A DNA stretch of 64,000 bases from Bin87 sp965221295 (lineage in GTDB: Bacteria > Chloroflexota > Dehalococcoidia > Lucifugimonadales > UBA3495). The notes beneath the pieces are model-generated. The model had not been told where the DNA came from. It worked only from the letters and a program-made list of their open reading frames with translations, and ran no database searches. A program made the position numbers and the translations under genes. Shown one piece after another: positions 59,639 to 64,000 of this stretch; positions within the stretch are counted from its first letter, which is position 1, and each line of letters starts with the position of its first letter. The stretch covers positions 124,001 to 188,000 of the forward strand of contig OZ244879.1 of assembly GCA_965221295.1 (NCBI GenBank). Reading direction: 5' to 3'.

Positions 59639-61138
59639 TCAGATGAACCGGGCCTGCTCTCGGGGAGCGTCCGCATAGTCGATGTACACGGTGATGACTT
59701 CGCTGAAGAAGTCCACCGCCTCGACGCCCTGTTCGCGCTGGCCCACGCCAGACGCTTTCAGTCCGCCGAAAGGCAGGTGCACCTCGCCGCCCAGGGTGGG
59801 GGCGTTGACGTGCACCATTCCGGCGTCCACCGTGTTGATGTACCGGAAGGCGCGGGGAATGTCCCGCGTGTACACCGAAGATGACAGGCCGAACTTGACG
59901 CTGTTGGAGATTTCGACGGCGTGCTCCAGGTCCCGCGCTCGGAAAACGGTCAACACGGGTCCGAAAATCTCCTCGCGAGCGATGCGCATGTCGGGTGTAA
60001 CGTCGGTAAAGATGGTGGGTTCCACGTACCAGCCGTCGTCGTAGATGCCGCCGTCCAGGGTGCGGCCTCCGAAAGCCAGCGTTGCGCCTTCGTCCCGGCC
60101 TGCGGAAATATACTCAGCAACCGTGCGCTGTTGGGACTCGCTGGCCAGCGGGCTGACGTCGATGCCGTCGTCCATGCCGTCGCCAATGGTGAGTTTCGAC
60201 GCGCGGTCGATCAGCTGCGACATGAACTCGTCGTAAACGCCATCTTCCACGATGACGCGGCTGGTGGCGGTGCAGCGCTGGCCGGTGGAGCCGAAGGCGC
60301 CCTGCACGATGCCGCCCAGAGCCTTGTCCAAGTCGGCGTCGGCCAGCAGGATCACGGCGTTCTTGCCGCCCATTTCCGCCTGCACCTTCTTCAGAAGCGA
60401 GGCGCCCCGGGTGTACAGGTCGGTCCCGATTTCAGTGCTGCCAGTGAAGGAAATGCCGGCCACGTCGGGGGATTCCACCAGAGCGTTGCCCACGCTGCCG
60501 CCCGGTCCGGTGATCAGGTTGAATACTCCGGGCGGAACGCCGGCTTCTTCGAACACCTCGGCGAGCTTGACGGCGCACAGCGGCGTGCTGGAGGCGGGCT
60601 TGAAAACGATGGCGTTCCCGCAGATCAGCGCCGGCGCCATCTTCCAGGCTGGGATGGCGATGGGAAAGTTCCACGGGGTGATGATGCCAACCACGCCCAG
60701 AGGGCGGCGCACGGTGTAGGCGACCGTGTTCGGCAGCTCCGAAGGAGTGGTGTAGCCGAACATGCGGCGGCCCTCGCCGGCGGCGTACTCCATGATGTTC
60801 ATGGCCCGCTTGACCTCGCCCCGGGCGTCGGGCAGCGGTTTGCCTTCCTCCTCGGTGATGGTGCGGGCGATTTCCTCGCCGCGCCGTTCCATGATCTCCA
60901 TGGCTTTGAAAAGAACCTGGGCGCGAACCGGGGCCGGAGTGTCCGCCCAACCCGGCGCCGCTTCGGACGCGGCGGCCACGGCGCGCAGGGTGTCCTCAGG
61001 GTTGGACAGCTGGAAGTGTCCGAGGAGGCGGTCTTTGTGGGCCGGATTGTAAACGGGGTAGGTTCGCCCCGAGTCCGAGGGCGTCCACTGTCCGCCAATG
61101 AAATTGAGATGAGTCCGAACGTCTGTGGTGGTAGTCAT
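59639..61138 (-). CDS. Aldehyde dehydrogenase family protein
   Basis: 499 residues. NAD(P)-dependent: NFIGGQWTPSDSGRTYPVYNP, GVVGIITPWNFPIAIPAWKMAPAL, KPASSTPLCAV, FTGSTEIG, catalytic Glu in KVQAEMGGKNAVI and catalytic Cys in AFGSTGQRCTATSRV, then EEIFGPVLTVFRA. Closest in feel to alpha-ketoglutaric semialdehyde dehydrogenase; the actual aldehyde is not known. Downstream gene is a lipoprotein protease. Confidence 0.94.
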   Translation of the reverse strand: MTTTTDVRTHLNFIGGQWTPSDSGRTYPVYNPAHKDRLLGHFQLSNPEDTLRAVAAASEAAPGWADTPAPVRAQVLFKAMEIMERRGEEIARTITEEEGKPLPDARGEVKRAMNIMEYAAGEGRRMFGYTTPSELPNTVAYTVRRPLGVVGIITPWNFPIAIPAWKMAPALICGNAIVFKPASSTPLCAVKLAEVFEEAGVPPGVFNLITGPGGSVGNALVESPDVAGISFTGSTEIGTDLYTRGASLLKKVQAEMGGKNAVILLADADLDKALGGIVQGAFGSTGQRCTATSRVIVEDGVYDEFMSQLIDRASKLTIGDGMDDGIDVSPLASESQQRTVAEYISAGRDEGATLAFGGRTLDGGIYDDGWYVEPTIFTDVTPDMRIAREEIFGPVLTVFRARDLEHAVEISNSVKFGLSSSVYTRDIPRAFRYINTVDAGMVHVNAPTLGGEVHLPFGGLKASGVGQREQGVEAVDFFSEVITVYIDYADAPREQARFI

Positions 61139-61270
61139 TTTGGGTCAACGCTCCTGGCGACTATCGTGTCCGCCCCACGCGGAGGGGCGCCCCGCAGAAT
61201 ACTACCACCGTCAACGGCTCGCAACTGGCCAAGCCGCCAACTCTTGTGGCATTGCGAGCCCTTCCTCACC

Positions 61271-61749
61271 TGTCATTGCGAGCGAAGCGCGGCAATCTCG
61301 ACGACCACAAGGCGCGGCGCTCGGCCCCCAGCCCCGGCGGCCGTTCGTCCAGGCAACGGGATTGCCGCGTCGCTGGCGCTCCTCGCAATGACAGTCGGTA
61401 TGGTCATTGCGAGCCCTTCCCCCCTGTCATTGAGAGCCCTTCCCCACCTGTCATTGCGAGCGAAGCGCGGCAATCTCGACGACCACAAGGCGCGGCACTC
61501 GGCCCCAAGCCCCGGCGGCCGTTCGTCCAGGCAACGGGATTGCCGCGTCGCTGGCGCTCCTCGCAATGACAGTTGGTATGGTCATTGCGAGCCCTTCCCC
61601 CCTGTCATTGCGAGCCCTTCCCCACCTGTCATTGCGAGCGAAGCGCGGCAATCTCGACGACCACAAGGCGCGGCGCTCGGCCCCCAGCCCCGGCGGCCGT
61701 TCGTCCAGGCAACGGGATTGCCGCGTCGCTGGCGCTCCTCGCAATGACA
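61271..61749. repeat. 178-bp tandem array of three palindromic elements
   Basis: Elements start at 61271, 61449 and 61627 and are ~123 bp each, nearly identical (TGTCATTGCGAGCGAAGCGC, GGCAATCTCGACGACCAC, GGCGGCCGTTCGTCCAGGC, CTCGCAATGACAG), separated by spacers with the bare terminus TCATTGCGAGCCCTTCC. Array identity points to recent tandem amplification. Only repeats seen between 61139 and 61900. Confidence 0.93.
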
Positions 61750-61900
61750 GCAGAAAAGCGCCCTGGCCGGGACAGTAGGAAAGTGCGCCTCGCCGGGACA
61801 GATGAGCAGCGCGCCTTCAACCGTGATACCCGCGCCAATGAAAGGCCCCGCTGGGCGCGGCCAACGGGGACATGATGCGGCAGATGTGGAGTCCGGCTGA

Positions 61901-62095
61901 CTAACCTGGATTGTGGCGCTCCACGTACTCGACGATCCGAGCGTCCAAGCTGCCCTTCTGGTCGTCGAGAACGCCGGCGTCGGCGTAGGCCACCGCCAGG
62001 TGGGCGTCCCGCTGAATATCTTCCCAGTCGGTTTCCAGCTCGAACTCGTCTCGCAGCTCTTCAAACAGCCGATCCAGCGAATCCTTGTTGAACAT
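61901..62095 (-). CDS. Small acidic hypothetical protein
   Basis: 64 residues: MFNKDSLDRLFEELRDEFEL ETDWEDIQRDAHLAVAYADAG VLDDQKGSLDARIVEYVERH-type, strongly acidic and helical. GGAGG lies upstream. Not recognised; could be an antitoxin or regulator. Alone, followed on the other side by ~285 bp without a gene. Confidence 0.5.
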   Translation of the reverse strand: MFNKDSLDRLFEELRDEFELETDWEDIQRDAHLAVAYADAGVLDDQKGSLDARIVEYVERHNPG

Positions 62096-62381
62096 ATCGG
62101 TTTGTAACCTCCTCCGGTTTGGCGGCAGCCTTGCGGTTCCCCTGCCACTGCCGACGGAAATCGCGACGACCACCGGAATCGCGGCCCTAGCAGAGCGCGA
62201 ATGGGCAGTCGGTAACGACTATGGCAGCATCCGCTATCTTACGCCCTATCGCCGCTACTCGCAAGCATTTGGCAATCTCACGCGCGCCCAGTTTGTCGCG
62301 GGCGCCGCGCAATTGACAGGATGATCCCCCATCCGCCGTGGCGAGACGCCGGCCGACCAGCGCGGCACCAACGGAGTCTCC

Positions 62382-62654
62382 CTACTCGTCAGTTTCCATG
62401 ACCGCCGCCGCATCCCTTACTGCGGTGGGGGCGCGTCGGCTCTCCCTGGTGTTGGCCCAATACGCGACCACGATCAACGCCGGCATCGCCAGAATGATGA
62501 TCCCGATGATTATGACCACGGTCAGTTCGGTGAATCCGAGGGTCCCCAGCAGAATGTGGTTCAGGGCGGTCATGATCCACCCCAACAGCGTTGGGTCGGC
62601 CTCGCCATGGTGGAGACCAGTGGCCAGCAGAACAGCGCTCAGCAATCCGGCCAT
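62382..62654 (-). CDS. Small membrane protein downstream of MFS gene
   Basis: 90 residues. GAGG 8 nt before the ATG. Two hydrophobic segments: MAGLLSAVLLATGL at the N terminus and HILLGTLGFTELTVVIIIGIIILAMPALIVVAYW, then a basic tail (RESRRAPTAVRD). Not recognised. Same strand and ~125 nt after the transporter gene, so it may be co-expressed. Confidence 0.55.
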   Translation of the reverse strand: MAGLLSAVLLATGLHHGEADPTLLGWIMTALNHILLGTLGFTELTVVIIIGIIILAMPALIVVAYWANTRESRRAPTAVRDAAAVMETDE

Positions 62655-62779
62655 GATTCCGACCTCGAGGGATCTGGCCTCAGGGGATTTAAACTCATTG
62701 AGGCCGTCCGCAGTGAGTGACTGGGCGAATACAAGGTAGCGACAAGGTCCAGGCGGCGGTGCGGGTGTGGTCGGCGAAG

Positions 62780-64000
62780 TCAGTACACCCGCGTCCCGCC
62801 CCCGGCGGCGCCCGCCATCGCCAGTTGCGGGCTGCCCTCTGCCGAACTGCCCTCTGGGGGAAGGCTGTTGTACCGACCCGAATACTGGTATTCGTTGATG
62901 CTGAACGCCGCGATGGACGCGGGGATCAGGGTCAAGCCAGCGATCAGGAAGGGCCAGAAGTAGCTTTCGTTGAACCAAACGTAGGCGTATCCGGCCAGTT
63001 GGATACTGAAGAACGAACCGATCTGGTGCGCGAAGAACACCCACCCGCTGATCGTGCCCAGCGCCCGGAATCCATAGACGTCCGCGGTCAGCGTGGAGGT
63101 GAGCGGCACGCTGGCCACCCAGGACATGCCCGACAGCAGCGCGAACCCCACCAACCCGGCCATCCCGTAACCGAAGAGCGGCAGGAACACCAAGCACATG
63201 AACGCCACCCCTCTGGTCGCGTACACCACCGCTAACACGTTCTTCCGACGCATCCGGTCGCCCAGGAATCCGGTGATGATTACTCCGGCCGCGTTGAGGC
63301 CCGTCATCAAGCCGAACACCAAGCCGGCGAACACCTTCTCGTCCCAGACGCCGCCCAGGAAATTCACCTGCGCCGGCAGCACATCCTCAGCGTAGGGAAT
63401 GAAGTGGATGCTGAGCAGCCCGGTGGTGATGCCGCAGACCACGTATGCGCCGGAAAGTTGCCACATGGGCGCCGTTTTGAAGCACTTGCGCCAGCTGTCC
63501 ACCTCGTAGGCGCCGGTGGCTCTTGGGGCCGGCGCGCCGCCGGAAGTCGTTCCGTCCGGGTTGGGGTCGCCGTCGGGATTCAAGCCCATGGCTTCCGGGC
63601 TGGGTCTCAGGAAGAAGACCGCCAGCGGCGCGGCAGCAACCACCACTATCACGCCCAGCAGGAACCACACCGTGCGCCATCCCGCCACCTGCGTGTCTCC
63701 CCACATGATGCCCGACGAGTCGATCACGCCCATCAGGTAGGCCGCGAAGGGGATGGTCAGCAGGCCGCCTATGGATGTTCCGCAGGCCGCCAGCGCCGTG
63801 GCCTTGCTGCGCTTGCGCCGGAACCACCGAACCACCAGCGCCAGCATGTTGGTGATGGACGCCGCGCTGAGGCAGGTGTTGATTATGATGGAGAACACCG
63901 CGATGAACCACAGCAAGTCCAATGGAATTCGGGCGAAGCCCAGGTTCAGCGTGGCGTCCAGGTCCTTGATGAACGCCAGGCTCATTATGGACAATCCCAT
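62780..64000 (-). CDS. MFS transporter (partial at right edge)
   Basis: 406 residues seen; the start lies at or beyond the right edge. Major facilitator: IAVFSIIINTCLSAASITNMLALVVRWFRRKRSKATALAACGTSIGGLL (cytosolic 2-3 loop with R-K-R-S-K), central polar loop (PNPDGDPNPDGTTSGG), then LSGAYVVCGITTGLLSIHFIPYAEDVL, GVIITGFLGDRMRRKNVLAVVY (repeat of the G-x-x-x-D-R-x-x-R-R loop) and GTISGWVFFAHQIGSFFSIQLAGYAYVWF. Monocarboxylate-transporter-like in layout; substrate unknown. Confidence 0.92.
   Translation of the reverse strand: MGLSIMSLAFIKDLDATLNLGFARIPLDLLWFIAVFSIIINTCLSAASITNMLALVVRWFRRKRSKATALAACGTSIGGLLTIPFAAYLMGVIDSSGIMWGDTQVAGWRTVWFLLGVIVVVAAAPLAVFFLRPSPEAMGLNPDGDPNPDGTTSGGAPAPRATGAYEVDSWRKCFKTAPMWQLSGAYVVCGITTGLLSIHFIPYAEDVLPAQVNFLGGVWDEKVFAGLVFGLMTGLNAAGVIITGFLGDRMRRKNVLAVVYATRGVAFMCLVFLPLFGYGMAGLVGFALLSGMSWVASVPLTSTLTADVYGFRALGTISGWVFFAHQIGSFFSIQLAGYAYVWFNESYFWPFLIAGLTLIPASIAAFSINEYQYSGRYNSLPPEGSSAEGSPQLAMAGAAGGGTRVY

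Noticed and set aside
62382..63197. Frameshifted continuation of the MFS gene into the small membrane protein
   Set aside because: The transporter already ends normally, and the small gene has its own ATG and ribosome site.
1..64000. tRNA or rRNA genes
   Set aside because: I looked for T-arm GGTTCGAATCC-like sequence and CCA-ending cloverleafs in intergenic gaps and saw none; a covariance search would be more sensitive.

Overview
This is a GC-rich bacterial chromosome segment of about 64 kb. It has no rRNA or tRNA gene that I could see and is cut at both ends inside genes. The mix of genes suggests an environmental Chloroflexota genome, perhaps SAR202 or Dehalococcoidia-like: expanded Uma2-family nucleases, Amidohydro_2 hydrolases, a luciferase-like flavin monooxygenase, orphan TRAP binding lipoprotein, family-5 uracil-DNA glycosylase, and the dispersed tgtcattgcgag repeat. 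This placement is inference only; no marker gene was compared.

Layout. 0-0.5 kb: end of an amidohydrolase. 0.9-6.5 kb: three exported surface proteins on the minus strand (a collagen-like membrane-anchored protein and two large beta-sandwich proteins). 6.7-13.3 kb: a block dominated by palindromic repeats, holding a HicB/HicA pair, a GIY-YIG nuclease and a terminase-portal phage remnant. The last two each sit inside a split repeat element. 13.4-25.8 kb: mostly ordinary metabolism and housekeeping (TRAP binding protein, UDG, hydrolase, flavin monooxygenase, IscA-like and YgfZ Fe-S maturation, pyrE-nadD-obgE operon, polysaccharide deacetylase).

25.8-41.6 kb is an accessory, defence-like region. 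It has two OLD/AAA-type ATPase plus DUF4276 gene pairs, three near-identical Uma2 genes with one hypervariable patch, a MoxR-like ATPase, a tandemly duplicated membrane-protein gene, a DNA methyltransferase fused to an HNH nuclease, and a Fic protein. Inside it lies a HIT-YqeK cluster whose last gene reads through an in-frame TGA and looks like a small selenoprotein. 41.7-64 kb returns to core and catabolic genes: alaS, a SIS isomerase, paired amidohydrolases, RidA, thioesterase, bicupin, a divergent enolase, rsmG, an acetoin-utilisation/HDAC-like deacetylase, trmI, a trypsin-like lipoprotein, an aldehyde dehydrogenase and an MFS transporter.

The most notable observations are the candidate selenoprotein, the GIY-YIG gene seated in the central spacer of the dispersed palindromic repeat (with phage genes in the same position of another copy), the Uma2 triplet with a localised variable segment, the paired ATPase/DUF4276 modules, the methyltransferase-HNH fusion beside a reconstructable segmental duplication, and an enolase lacking two usual active-site residues. 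All assignments come from reading sequence and motifs; no database search was run.
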